A DNA stretch of 64,000 nucleotides from Pararhodonellum marinum (GCF_015354735.1 NZ_JACEFJ010000013.1:61482-125481); one strand, 5' to 3'; positions 24,149 through 33,528 are shown, counted from the first letter of the stretch. A program made the numbers and translations. The notes: generated by a model not told the origin, from the sequence alone.

Positions 24149-24868
24149 ATGACAAAACCATCAATGATAATGGCCCTTGCGGGCCTTTTCTTATTTAATT
24201 GCAGCAGCCCAAATGAAAGTTCAACCGTGGAGATAGAAACAGTTTCGGATTTAGGTTCTGGATCTTGGATCAATCTTTTGGAGGGTGATAACCTCAATAG
24301 TTGGTCAACTTTTAAAAAAGACGGCATAGGCTCGGCCTGGAAATTGGAAGACGGAGTACTCCACTTGGACCCAAGTGAGGGTCAGGGGGGTGATCTTGTT
24401 ACCAAACAGTCATTCGGTGATTTTCACCTGAAAATGGAATGGAAAATATCCGAAAACGGTAACAGTGGCGTCATGTTTTATGTACAGGAAAGCGAAGAAT
24501 ACAACTACCCTTGGGAAACCGGTCCTGAAATGCAGCTTTTGGATAATGACGGCCATCCTGATGGAAAAATCATCACCCATCGAACTGGAGATCTCTACGA
24601 TTTGATAGAATCCTCAGCAGAAGTGGGTAAGTCGGTTGGTGAGTGGAATGAAGCTGAGGTGATCTCAAAAGATGGAAAATTGGAGTTTTACCTCAACGGT
24701 ACCCAAACCATCTCCACCACCCTTTGGGATGACAACTGGGAAGCCTTGGTAGCTGGCAGCAAATTCAAAGACATGCCTGGTTTCGGAAAATTTAAAGAAG
24801 GAAAAATTGCCCTTCAAGACCACGGGGATAAGATTTGGTTTAGAAACGTTCAGATTAAAGAACTATAA
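24149..24868 (+). CDS. DUF1080 lipoprotein (3-keto-glycoside hydrolase/lyase-like)
   Basis: 239 residues. The signal peptide MALAGLFLFNC ends in a lipobox. The DUF1080 concanavalin-like beta-sandwich begins INLLEGDNLNSWSTFKKDG. Conserved blocks are GDLVTKQSFGDFHLKMEWKI, NSGVMFYVQE, GPEMQLLDNDGHPDGKI, GEWNEAEVISKDGKLEFYLN and KEGKIALQDHGDKIWFRNVQ. DUF1080 proteins have been assigned as 3-keto-disaccharide hydrolases or 3-keto-glucoside lyases. Beside a GMC dehydrogenase and cytochrome c, this fits removal of the aglycone from a 3-oxidised glycoside. It is the last gene of its operon, 5 bp after the cytochrome gene. Confidence 0.88.
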   Translation: MTKPSMIMALAGLFLFNCSSPNESSTVEIETVSDLGSGSWINLLEGDNLNSWSTFKKDGIGSAWKLEDGVLHLDPSEGQGGDLVTKQSFGDFHLKMEWKISENGNSGVMFYVQESEEYNYPWETGPEMQLLDNDGHPDGKIITHRTGDLYDLIESSAEVGKSVGEWNEAEVISKDGKLEFYLNGTQTISTTLWDDNWEALVAGSKFKDMPGFGKFKEGKIALQDHGDKIWFRNVQIKEL

Positions 24869-24890
24869 TATTTTGTATATAAAGCGAGTA

Positions 24891-24927
24891 AAAAAACCTG
24901 TCTGAAACCATCGACAGGTTTTTTTAA
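24891..24927. terminator. bidirectional hairpin terminator
   Basis: The stem AAAACCTGTC/GACAGGTTTT with a 10-nt loop is followed by a T-run and preceded by an A-run. It ends the DUF1080 operon and the convergent alpha/beta-hydrolase gene. Confidence 0.85.
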
Positions 24928-25728
24928 TTAATCACTAAAAATCTCTTTGATCTTTTGGAGATATATTGGATGATAGGTCATGCCATTGTGTCCTTGGTTA
25001 TCCAGTAGGATCAAGTCTTCCACATTTTCCCCTATTTCGTTGAGTTGCATGGTAGCCTCCATAGGTATGATGTCATCTTCCCGTCCATGGAACAGCACTA
25101 CCGGAGACCTAATTGCTTTCAAATAGCGGTGATTTTCAAATGGGTACCTCAACAAAAAGGCCGGAAAAATAGGGAAATGTTTTCTGACCAGTGAATTTAG
25201 ATTGAAAAACGGTGCCTGAAGAATCAGCATGTTGGGTTGGTTGCCTGCGGCAAGCTGGGTAGCCATACCTGTTCCGATAGAATACCCCAAAACAGTGATG
25301 TTCTCTTCGCCATACAGCGCTTTCGCCCAATCATAGGCTTGCTGTGTATCCGAAAAAAGCTGGGTTTCACTTTTGATTTTCCCTTCGCTTTTCCCATATC
25401 CCCGATAATCCAACAAAAACACATCCTGCTCCAGGTCTGTGAATACAGAAGCCACCTCCCCCCAAGACCGAAGTGAACCTGCATTTCCATGTAGGTAGAA
25501 TACCAAACCTTTGGGATCCTTTGTCTTAAAAAGAAGGCCGTGAAGTGTGATTTGATCATGGGTAGGAATCCATATTTCTTCAAAATCCCCATCAAACCCA
25601 AATTCAAAGTCCGAGGGCAGCTGTTCAGGGAAAAAAATGAGTTTTTCCTGAAAGTAATAGACCAATCCACAAACGATGAGGTAGATGGGAACCAAAAATT
25701 TCAATAAGCCCAGTAGAAGCGTTTTCAT
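24928..25728 (-). CDS. membrane-anchored alpha/beta hydrolase
   Basis: 266 residues with an N-terminal membrane segment (LLGLLKFLVPIYLIVCGLVY). The fold shows the oxyanion region FYLHGNAGSLRSWG, DYRGYGKSEGK, the nucleophile elbow GYSIGTG (Ser at about residue 147), an acid in FHGREDDIIP, and a final histidine in DNQGHNGMTY. It belongs to the BEM46/YfhR-type hydrolases, whose substrates are mostly unknown. It is convergent with the DUF1080 operon and has no clear functional link to it. Confidence 0.82.
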   Translation of the reverse strand: MKTLLLGLLKFLVPIYLIVCGLVYYFQEKLIFFPEQLPSDFEFGFDGDFEEIWIPTHDQITLHGLLFKTKDPKGLVFYLHGNAGSLRSWGEVASVFTDLEQDVFLLDYRGYGKSEGKIKSETQLFSDTQQAYDWAKALYGEENITVLGYSIGTGMATQLAAGNQPNMLILQAPFFNLNSLVRKHFPIFPAFLLRYPFENHRYLKAIRSPVVLFHGREDDIIPMEATMQLNEIGENVEDLILLDNQGHNGMTYHPIYLQKIKEIFSD

Positions 25729-25789
25729 AGTTTGCTGTAATTTGATGTATTTTTTTCATGCCTACGATTTAGCATGAAAAATGGGTAGG

Positions 25790-26662
25790 TTAAAGAAAGA
25801 CAGTTAACTTTTTTTTGTAAGCCATTGGGGTATTGCCCATTTGGTCTTTGAACTGCTTGTTGAAATTGGATAAGGTATTGAAACCACATTCGTAACAGAT
25901 CTCACTAATGTTCATATCCGCCTCATGCAGTAGCTTACAGGCATGACTGATTCTGACGCCGGACAAAAATTCCGAAAATGTTTTGTTCATACGGGAAGCA
26001 AAATACCTGCTAAATGCACTTTCAGTCATGTTGGCCAAAGCGGCTACATCAGCCAAAAGAATTTTTTGCCTAAAATTTTCAATAACATATTCATACACTT
26101 TATTCATTCGGTCTTTTTCAGACTCCTTGTTGTTGTTGATGTAGCCTGACCCGGTGACCGGCAGGCATTCATCAGATTCAGAGATGATCTTCAGAATCTT
26201 CAACAACACCAATACGCTATCCACACCGCTCAACCTTAAAAGTTTTCTCATCAATTTCCTCACAACCAGATTAGTACTTCCCGCAATCTCCAACCCCCTG
26301 TTGGACTGTTCCAAAAGGACTTTGATGGCCTCAAACTCTTCTTTCCTAAAAATGGTATCTCCCAAAAACCCTTCGTTGAAATAAATCACAATACCACGGG
26401 TAATCAATTGACTGTCTTTTTCAAAATAAACCTGGTCGTTGCGCCATAAATGGGGTAGGTTAGGACCTGTTAACACCAAATCATTCTCCTTGAAGGCTTG
26501 CATTTGATCTCCAACAAACCGGGTGCCCTTTCCTTCCAAAACCAAAAAAAGCTGGTATTCTTGATGGAAGTGCCAGTTTTTGTCAAAATACGGGGCAACC
26601 AATTCTTTTACGACGAAGGCCTTTGATTCGGAAATTCTTGTTTTTTCTAAAGCCTGCTTCAT
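25790..26662 (-). CDS. AraC-family transcriptional regulator
   Basis: 290 residues. An N-terminal cupin sensor domain (FDKNWHFHQEYQLFLVLEGK, GPNLPHLWRNDQ) precedes two helix-turn-helix motifs at about 190-288: KILLADVAALANMTESAFSR and NISEICYECGFNTLSNFNKQ, ending with TPMAYKK. The cupin suggests direct sugar sensing. It is divergent from the large ThuA/dehydrogenase gene at 26807, 144 bp away, and probably regulates that operon and perhaps the neighbouring oxidative operons. Confidence 0.88.
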   Translation of the reverse strand: MKQALEKTRISESKAFVVKELVAPYFDKNWHFHQEYQLFLVLEGKGTRFVGDQMQAFKENDLVLTGPNLPHLWRNDQVYFEKDSQLITRGIVIYFNEGFLGDTIFRKEEFEAIKVLLEQSNRGLEIAGSTNLVVRKLMRKLLRLSGVDSVLVLLKILKIISESDECLPVTGSGYINNNKESEKDRMNKVYEYVIENFRQKILLADVAALANMTESAFSRYFASRMNKTFSEFLSGVRISHACKLLHEADMNISEICYECGFNTLSNFNKQFKDQMGNTPMAYKKKLTVFL

Positions 26663-26806
26663 GAATTAAGCTAATTTTGTTATTAATGTAGCTAAAAATT
26701 AATAAATACATCAAAATACAGTCACTTTTGAGCAAAAAACAGGAGGAATAAGTTTTGAAAATTGGCCAAATTGAATGCTATAACCTTTTGATACAATTTT
26801 CCCAAA

Positions 26807-29800
26807 ATGACAACATTTAAAAATCTACCAGTGATCATTTACATTTTGGTTTTGGTAGGATGTGGGCAAAAACCTGCATATCAAGCACTGTCAGACGAGC
26901 CCAGAAGAGCTGAAATTTTATTTTTGGGACACGGTAGCCGACACCACAACAGTGAAAAACTCTTCCCTTTTTTGGCGAAACCTCTTTTTCAAAAAGGTAT
27001 CAATTTCACCTACACCAACGATCCGGATGATTTAAATGAAACAAATCTCAAGAATTTTGACGGGGTGGCTATTTACGCCAACCATGATGAAATCACATTG
27101 GAACAAGAAAAAGCCCTGAAAGATTTTGTGGAAGGCGGAAAGGGATTGATCCCGCTACATAGTGCTTCCTTCTGTTTCAGAAACTCCGATTGGTTTGTTT
27201 CCACAGTGGGAGGACAATTCAAATCCCATGGAACGGAAGAGTTTACCGTAGATATCATCGCATCAGAACACCCCATCATGGATGGAATAGAAGAATTTGA
27301 AACATGGGATGAAACCTATGTACATTCCAAGATCAACCCGGACATGACTGTCTTGATGGAGAGGGCTGAAGACGATCACCGGGAACCTTGGACCTGGATA
27401 AGAACGCAAGGCAAAGGGAGGGTATTTTACACGGCATATGGCCATGATGAACGCACTTGGTCCCAAGTTCAGTTTCAAAATCTGGTGGCCAACGGCATCC
27501 TGTGGGCTGTTGGTGATAAGGTTGCCGGGCAGGTTGCTGCCTATGGTATTCCCCAGCCTCGATTTGAAGAAGCGGTGATTCCAAATTATGAAAACAGAGA
27601 GCCCGCTCCAAAATTCCAACATCCTTTGTCCCCTGAAGAATCCATGAAATTGGTTCAGGTACCTGTAGGCTTTGAATTGCAATTGTTTGCAGCCGAACCT
27701 GACATTGTCAATCCAATGGCCATGTGTTGGGATGAAAAAGGAAGACTCTACGTGATAGAAACCGAAGATTATCCAAATGAGGTAAGAAAAGAAGGGGGCA
27801 ATGACAAAATAAAAATTCTGGAAGATACCAATGGAGATGGTAAAGCGGATAAAATTACTGTTTTCGCTGACAATCTGAATATCCCTACCAGTTTAGTGGC
27901 AATTAACGGTGGAATATTGATTTCCATGGCTCCTGATTTTATTTTTCTCAAAGACACCAATGGAGACGGAAAGGCCGACCTTAGAGAAGTGGTCATTACT
28001 GGCTGGGGAAAGAGTGACACACATGCCGGTCCATCCAATTTGAAATATGGATTTGACAATAAAATCTGGGGCGTACTGGGTTATGCAGGGTTCAATGGTG
28101 AAGTGGATGGCAAACCATTTCGCTTTTCCCAAGGTGTTTACCGATTTTCCCCGGAAGGAAAGGATTTTGAATTTCTGGGATCGACAAGCAACAATACCTG
28201 GGGCTTGGGGTTCACTGAGGATTTCAATGTATTCATCTCTACCGCCAATGGCCAACACAGTGCTTATCTGGCCATGAACAACACGTTCGTGCCAAGGGCA
28301 ATTGCCGGAGGAATGAACAATGCTGTATTCGGTATCGACAGTCATTTTGATATGCCCCATCTTACTCCGGCACTAAGGCAGGTAGATTACCATGGTGGCT
28401 ATACAGCAGCAGCAGGTCACAATTTTTATACGGCAAGAAATTTTCCCAAATCCTACTGGAACAGGATTGCCTTCGTCGCGGAACCCACTGGTAGGGTGTT
28501 GCACAACGCCATCATTGAAAAAGAGGGGTCTGGCTTCATCGAGAAAAACGGGCACAATATTCTGGCTAGTTCCGATGAGTGGTTTTCTCCGGTTCATGCA
28601 GAAGTAGGTCCTGATGGGGCTTTGTGGATTGCAGACTGGTACAATTTCATCATCCAGCACAATCCAACGCCCAAGGGATTTGACAATGGCCCGGGAAATG
28701 CCTACATCAATCCCATGAGGGACAGCAAACATGGAAGAATTTATCGCCTTGTATACCGAGGAGGACCAGAATATACCACGCTGTCAGTCAATCCCAGCAA
28801 AAACAAAGAATTAATCAAAGCGCTCAAAAGCGATAATATGTTTTGGAGGATAACTGCGCAGAGACTGATAGTAGAAAACCAAAATACCACCATCAAAGGC
28901 GAGCTCTACAAACTGATCGACAACAATCAGGTGGATGAGCTAGGGCTCAATCCATCCGCTATCCATGCACTTTGGGCTTTGCACGGCTTAGGCTTATTGG
29001 ATGGCTCTGACAAAAATTCCATTCAGATGGCCACCAAAGCCCTTCAACACCCTTCCGCAGGAGTAAGAAAGAATGCGGTGGATGTTTTGCCTAATACGGC
29101 AGATACCTATAAATCGATCACTTCCTTCAACCTTCATCAAGATTCAGATCTGACCGTCAGAAAAACAGTGTTCAAAAAACTCTCCCAAATACCTGCTTCC
29201 AAGCAAATAAGCAATCTTTTGTACGAGTCGAGTCTGGAGGAGTCCAATGCAAATGACAAATACCTTCCTCAGGTAATCTTTGCGGGAGTGATGAATCATC
29301 CTGCATATTTCGAGGAAAACATCAGCAAACTTTTTCCTAAGGAAGGTCCGGATTCTTTGTACTCTTTGACAGAGCGACTGGCCAAAAGCTTGATCGAAGA
29401 GGAATATTATCTGGACAGAAGGTCCGGAATCAGCAGTCCCCCGGATGTAAGAGGAAAGGAAATCCGAATAAGAACACAGTTGTCAAAAGGTAATTCGGAG
29501 TTGGAGGGGGTAATCATCGCCCAAGGGAACAGCGAAGACGGTTATTCATTGTTTGCCAAAGACAATGCCTTGACCTGGGTGGTCAAACAAGGGGGCAAGA
29601 CTTATCGGGTTACTTCTCCTAAAAACCTTCCCAACAGTTTGTTTGTCGTCCACGCCAATCTATTGGAAAATGGTGAAATGAACTTACTCATAGATGGTAA
29701 AGTAGTTGGCAAAACTCAAGTTCCTGCTTTGTTCCAACAAACCTTAACACCCGAAAGAGTCAGGGTGGGCAACGACATGGAAGGTGATGACCAAGTGGGT

Positions 29801-30313
29801 GATTTCGATGGACCGGCCTGGTTCAGGGGAAGGATGGGCAGAGACAGTTACCTCAGTTTAAAGGATCCTAGCCTTGGGCTGGAAAAAATGCTTTCCCAAA
29901 CTGCTGATGTGGATGGCCCAGCCATTTCCAGGGAGCGTGCTACAGTTATAAAAGTGGGGGTAATCCCCCATGAAATGAAATTTGACAAAACGACCTTTAA
30001 AGTAAAAGCGGGTCAGCCCATCATCATCGACTTTGAAAACAAGGACTTTATGCAACACAACCTTCTGATCGGTACATTGGGATCCCTAGAGATAATAGGA
30101 AAGGCAGCGGACGAAATGGCAAGGGACCCACAGGCAGTGGAAAAAAATTATGTGCCTGATATTCCTGAAATCCTGGTGGCTTCCAGATTGGTTGATCCTG
30201 AAAACCTGGAATCCATCATGTTTGTGGCGCCATCCCAGCCCGGTGAATATCCTTTTGTCTGCACAGTTCCAGGTCACTGGCTGATGATGAATGGCATAAT
30301 GGTCGTTGAATAA
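26807..30313 (+). CDS. ThuA / sorbosone-dehydrogenase-like / HEAT / LamG / cupredoxin fusion lipoprotein
   Basis: 1168 residues. A lipoprotein signal (ILVLVGCGQ) is followed by five parts. A ThuA-like domain (about 30-235, ILFLGHGSRHHNSEKLFPFL to GRVFYTAYGHDERTW). A PVC-type membrane-bound dehydrogenase/sorbosone-dehydrogenase beta-propeller (about 275-655) with two EF-hand-like DTNGDGKAD loops. HEAT-like repeats (about 660-840). A LamG-like domain (about 880-1020, VGDFDGPAWFRGRM). A C-terminal type-1 copper domain (about 1040-1168) with ligands His in DFMQHNLLIG, Cys in FVCTVPGHW, and the following His and Met. ThuA acts on keto-disaccharides in trehalose/sucrose catabolism. This looks like a surface or periplasmic sugar oxidase with a built-in electron acceptor. 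Substrate unknown. First gene of isomerase-Gfo/Idh. Confidence 0.85.
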   Translation: MTTFKNLPVIIYILVLVGCGQKPAYQALSDEPRRAEILFLGHGSRHHNSEKLFPFLAKPLFQKGINFTYTNDPDDLNETNLKNFDGVAIYANHDEITLEQEKALKDFVEGGKGLIPLHSASFCFRNSDWFVSTVGGQFKSHGTEEFTVDIIASEHPIMDGIEEFETWDETYVHSKINPDMTVLMERAEDDHREPWTWIRTQGKGRVFYTAYGHDERTWSQVQFQNLVANGILWAVGDKVAGQVAAYGIPQPRFEEAVIPNYENREPAPKFQHPLSPEESMKLVQVPVGFELQLFAAEPDIVNPMAMCWDEKGRLYVIETEDYPNEVRKEGGNDKIKILEDTNGDGKADKITVFADNLNIPTSLVAINGGILISMAPDFIFLKDTNGDGKADLREVVITGWGKSDTHAGPSNLKYGFDNKIWGVLGYAGFNGEVDGKPFRFSQGVYRFSPEGKDFEFLGSTSNNTWGLGFTEDFNVFISTANGQHSAYLAMNNTFVPRAIAGGMNNAVFGIDSHFDMPHLTPALRQVDYHGGYTAAAGHNFYTARNFPKSYWNRIAFVAEPTGRVLHNAIIEKEGSGFIEKNGHNILASSDEWFSPVHAEVGPDGALWIADWYNFIIQHNPTPKGFDNGPGNAYINPMRDSKHGRIYRLVYRGGPEYTTLSVNPSKNKELIKALKSDNMFWRITAQRLIVENQNTTIKGELYKLIDNNQVDELGLNPSAIHALWALHGLGLLDGSDKNSIQMATKALQHPSAGVRKNAVDVLPNTADTYKSITSFNLHQDSDLTVRKTVFKKLSQIPASKQISNLLYESSLEESNANDKYLPQVIFAGVMNHPAYFEENISKLFPKEGPDSLYSLTERLAKSLIEEEYYLDRRSGISSPPDVRGKEIRIRTQLSKGNSELEGVIIAQGNSEDGYSLFAKDNALTWVVKQGGKTYRVTSPKNLPNSLFVVHANLLENGEMNLLIDGKVVGKTQVPALFQQTLTPERVRVGNDMEGDDQVGDFDGPAWFRGRMGRDSYLSLKDPSLGLEKMLSQTADVDGPAISRERATVIKVGVIPHEMKFDKTTFKVKAGQPIIIDFENKDFMQHNLLIGTLGSLEIIGKAADEMARDPQAVEKNYVPDIPEILVASRLVDPENLESIMFVAPSQPGEYPFVCTVPGHWLMMNGIMVVE

Positions 30314-30325
30314 ACCGAAAATATA

Positions 30326-31192
30326 ATGTCATTAAATGTAACCTTTGGGGTGAGCACATGGCTTTGGACTTCCCCTTTTCAAAGCAAAACTTTGGAGCTC
30401 TTTCCAAAAATCAAGAAAATGGGGTACGATGTGGTGGAAATTCCCGTGGAAGACCCTCAGCTCATCGATGTCAGTGAGGTGAAAAAAGCCTTGGATGACC
30501 ATGGACTAAAAGTGGTCATTTGCGGGGCGTTTGGGCCTACAAGGGACTTGACCCATGACGATCCCAAATACCATCAAATCTGTTTTGATTATTTGGATGC
30601 TTGTTTTGAAATCAGCAATGCTTTAGGTGCTGAATTTGTAGCAGGGCCCATGTATTCAGCTGTAGGAAAAGCAAGGCTGGTTTCAGAGGATCAGCGGAAG
30701 ACTGAATGGGAAAGGGCGGTCAACAACCTCTTCAAGGTCTGCCAAAATGCCGAAAAATCAGGGCAGAAAATTGCCTTGGAAACTTTAAACCGCTTTGAAA
30801 CAGACTTGATCAACACCACTCAGGAACTGATGCGATTGATAAAGGACATAAACCACCCCGCTGCTAGGGTGCTTTTGGATGGGTTTCACTTATGTATAGA
30901 GGAAGCAGACATGGAACAAGCTTTTCACAATGTGAGAGACAAATTAATCCACGTACAGGTCTCGGAAAACCACCGGGGTATCCCAGGCACTGGTCAGACA
31001 GACTGGAAAGCTTTGAGAAAAGGCCTAGAGGCCACCAATTATTCCGGGGTGATTTCCATAGAAAGTTTCACTCCCAATGTGCAGGAATTGGCTGGAGCGG
31101 TATGTATATGGAAACCGCTGGCACCTAGTCAGGATGAATTTGCTGCTCAGGGATTGTCCTTCTTGAAAAAATGGATTGCAGGAAACCCATAA
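30326..31192 (+). CDS. TIM-barrel epimerase (D-psicose/tagatose 3-epimerase-like)
   Basis: 288 residues, cytoplasmic. It begins VTFGVSTWLWTSPFQSKTLE and follows the ketose 3-epimerase pattern: KKMGYDVVEIPVEDPQLIDV, KVVICGAFGPTRDLTHDDP, EFVAGPMYSAVGKAR, QKIALETLNRFETDLINTTQ (Glu ligand), VLLDGFHLCIEEADME (Asp and His), LIHVQVSENHRGIPGTGQTD, GVISIESFTP (Glu). It may interconvert keto-sugars released by the upstream oxidase, but the substrate is inferred. It starts 12 bp after the fusion gene and overlaps the start region of the next gene, so co-transcription is certain in practice. Confidence 0.85.
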   Translation: MSLNVTFGVSTWLWTSPFQSKTLELFPKIKKMGYDVVEIPVEDPQLIDVSEVKKALDDHGLKVVICGAFGPTRDLTHDDPKYHQICFDYLDACFEISNALGAEFVAGPMYSAVGKARLVSEDQRKTEWERAVNNLFKVCQNAEKSGQKIALETLNRFETDLINTTQELMRLIKDINHPAARVLLDGFHLCIEEADMEQAFHNVRDKLIHVQVSENHRGIPGTGQTDWKALRKGLEATNYSGVISIESFTPNVQELAGAVCIWKPLAPSQDEFAAQGLSFLKKWIAGNP

Positions 31193-32343
31193 TGAAAATA
31201 AACAAAATTTATAACCCAATTAAAGATAACATGACCCAGAAAAAAATCAACATCGCTATCATCGGCCTTGGATTTGGGGCGGAATTTATCCCCATTTACC
31301 AAAAACATCCCATGGCCAACATGTATGCCATCTGTCAGCGCAACGAAGCCAAGTTGAATGAAATTGGAGATGCTTTTGGAGTAGAGGAAAGATACACAGA
31401 TTACGATGAACTGCTTAAGGATCCCAACATTGATGCGGTCCATATCAACACTCCCATCCAAGCCCATGCTGAACAATCTTTGAAAGCCTTGAAGGCAGGA
31501 AAACATGTCGCCTGCACAGTACCTATGGCCACCACGGTGGAAGAATGCCGGCAAATCGTGGAAGCCTGTGAAGAAACCGGCCTGACCTATATGATGATGG
31601 AAACAGTGGTTTATTCCAGGGAATTTCTTTTTGTCAAGGAAATGTATGAAAAGGGAGAATTGGGGAAAATCCAGTTTCTCCGAGCCTCACATCAGCAGGA
31701 GATGGCCGGATGGCCGGGTTACTGGGAGGGGTTGCCTCCCATGCACTATGCCACCCACTGTGTGGGACCGGTATTGGCCCTACCCAAAGCACAGGCGGAA
31801 TATGTTTCCTGTTTTGGATCAGGTAGAATCGATGAAAACCTGATTGAAAAATATGGGTCTCCCTTCGCCATTGAGACCTGCCACATCAAATTAAAAGATT
31901 CCGATCTTTCGGCAGAGGTGACTCGGTCTCTATTCAACACAGCCCGACAGTATAGGGAAAGCTTTGATGTTTATGGATCCAAAAAATCATTTGAGTGGAC
32001 TTTGATTGAGCATGAGGATTCCGTGATCCATATCGGAGAAGCGCCTTCTAGGGTGAAAATACCCGATTATGCCCATTTATTGCCTAGTGAAATTGCCTCT
32101 TTTACCACTGCCGGTGTATATGATTCGGATGACAATCAGCACCTCTCCTTTATTCAGGGTGCAGGACATGGTGGAAGCCATCCCCACTTGGTGCATGAAT
32201 TTCTAACTGCTTTGACCGAAGGTAGAGCACCCTATCCAGATGCAAGGGAATCTGCCAACATTACCTGCGTGGGTATTTTGGCCCATGAGTCTGCGATGGA
32301 GGGCGGTAAGATCATTAAGCTGCCGGAGTTTACATTGAAATGA
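31192..32343 (+). CDS. Gfo/Idh/MocA-family oxidoreductase
   Basis: About 383 residues if the ATG at 31192, overlapping the preceding TAA, is used. An ATG at 31231 (MTQKKINIAIIGLGFGAEF) is an equally good start. Rossmann loop IAIIGLGFGAEFIPIYQ, NIDAVHINTPIQAHAEQSLK, and VACTVPMATTVEEC in place of the usual EKP motif: the catalytic Lys is replaced (TVP), as in a minority subgroup. The substrate domain contains HYATHCVGPVLALPKAQ. The missing lysine suggests a different chemistry or substrate from the other three copies in this window. Confidence 0.82.
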   Translation: MKINKIYNPIKDNMTQKKINIAIIGLGFGAEFIPIYQKHPMANMYAICQRNEAKLNEIGDAFGVEERYTDYDELLKDPNIDAVHINTPIQAHAEQSLKALKAGKHVACTVPMATTVEECRQIVEACEETGLTYMMMETVVYSREFLFVKEMYEKGELGKIQFLRASHQQEMAGWPGYWEGLPPMHYATHCVGPVLALPKAQAEYVSCFGSGRIDENLIEKYGSPFAIETCHIKLKDSDLSAEVTRSLFNTARQYRESFDVYGSKKSFEWTLIEHEDSVIHIGEAPSRVKIPDYAHLLPSEIASFTTAGVYDSDDNQHLSFIQGAGHGGSHPHLVHEFLTALTEGRAPYPDARESANITCVGILAHESAMEGGKIIKLPEFTLK

Positions 32344-32487
32344 GGGATTGATAAATTTTAAATGGATTTATCGCCAGAATTCCCTAAAACGACCTTTAAA
32401 TCCGTTTTTTGATATTAAAGATATTGAAACTTGATACTGGATATTAATGGATATTTTGCTAATTCCAATTAATATTTTGTGCTTTAG

Positions 32488-32527
32488 GAACACCTGAGAG
32501 AATATGATTTTTACTCAGGTGTTTTTT
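32488..32527 (+). terminator. hairpin terminator
   Basis: AACACCTGAG and CTCAGGTGTT around a loop of about 14 nt are followed by a run of T. It lies 145 bp beyond the Gfo/Idh stop and just before the convergent gene at 32536, separating the two loci. Confidence 0.75.
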
Positions 32528-32535
32528 TCATTATC

Positions 32536-33528
32536 TTACCCTTTCATTATCTCCTCCAATACCCAATTGGTTCTTGCAGCAGTTATTCCGGTGCTGGGGC
32601 ATTTTCCTTCTCCCCTTAATTCCTGCACAATACTGCTGATCAGGTCAAATTGGATATGGGGATGCAAATCATACTGAAATAATTTCTCGCCATCTTGATC
32701 TGTTACCATCCTAAACTCCCCTTTGCCGAAGGTTTCATAACTGATGAAACCCTTGTCTCCATGAATCACAGTTTGGTCAATTGAACCTGACTTGGAACTG
32801 CTGAAACACCAATTTCCGGTGCCATGCACACCGCTCTCAAAAACAAAATTGCCTACTACCATGTCCTCGGCGAGATATTGTCCGGCTTGATTGGCGTGGT
32901 GGCCTGAGGCTGATATGACGGGTCCGAACAAAAAATCAAGAAAATCCAATTGATGAGAAGCCAGGTCATAAAAATACCCCCCACCCGCTATTTCAGGATT
33001 GACCCGCCAGTTGTCCTCCTTCTTACCAACAAGCTGCGGGACAAGGCTTTGATTCAGCTGAATATGTACTGACCGAACCTCTCCAATTTTCCCCGACTCA
33101 ACCATTTCTTTGATTTTTACAAAATGAGGCAACGCCCTTCTGTAGTAAGCGACAAAAAGTGGTTGGCCTGCCAAATCACAGGCTTGGATCATGGCTTGGC
33201 ACTCTTTCAGATTCCTGGCCATGGGCTTTTCCACATACACAGGTTTCCCGGCAGCAGCGGCTAGCTTCGTATAGCGTGCATGGGTATCGGGTGGCGTAGC
33301 GATGTAGATGGCATTGACTTCTGGATCTTCGATCAGCGCCTGGGCATCATCATACCACTTGGGTACCTTGTGCCGAACGGCATAATCCGCTGCTTTCTCC
33401 CCATTTCGGCGCATGACGGCTACCAAGCTTGAATGGGGAATCAACTGCATGGCCGGGGCACTTTTTACCTCACAGACATTGCCCACGCCTATGATTCCCC
33501 ATCTGATGCTTTCTAACTTTTTGTTCAT
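32536..33528 (-). CDS. Gfo/Idh/MocA-family oxidoreductase
   Basis: 330 residues. Classical motifs are RWGIIGVGNVCEVKSAPAMQ, EVNAIYIATPPDTHARYTKL and VYVEKPMARNLKECQAM (EKP with catalytic Lys). The substrate domain has GGGYFYDLASHQLDFLDFLF (D-x-x-x-H). The length and motif set resemble dihydrodiol or inositol dehydrogenase-like members. It is the last gene of the minus-strand PUL operon, 9 bp after the Ldh-family gene, so it may act on the fucose, uronate or keto-sugar released by the PUL. Confidence 0.87.
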   Translation of the reverse strand: MNKKLESIRWGIIGVGNVCEVKSAPAMQLIPHSSLVAVMRRNGEKAADYAVRHKVPKWYDDAQALIEDPEVNAIYIATPPDTHARYTKLAAAAGKPVYVEKPMARNLKECQAMIQACDLAGQPLFVAYYRRALPHFVKIKEMVESGKIGEVRSVHIQLNQSLVPQLVGKKEDNWRVNPEIAGGGYFYDLASHQLDFLDFLFGPVISASGHHANQAGQYLAEDMVVGNFVFESGVHGTGNWCFSSSKSGSIDQTVIHGDKGFISYETFGKGEFRMVTDQDGEKLFQYDLHPHIQFDLISSIVQELRGEGKCPSTGITAARTNWVLEEIMKG

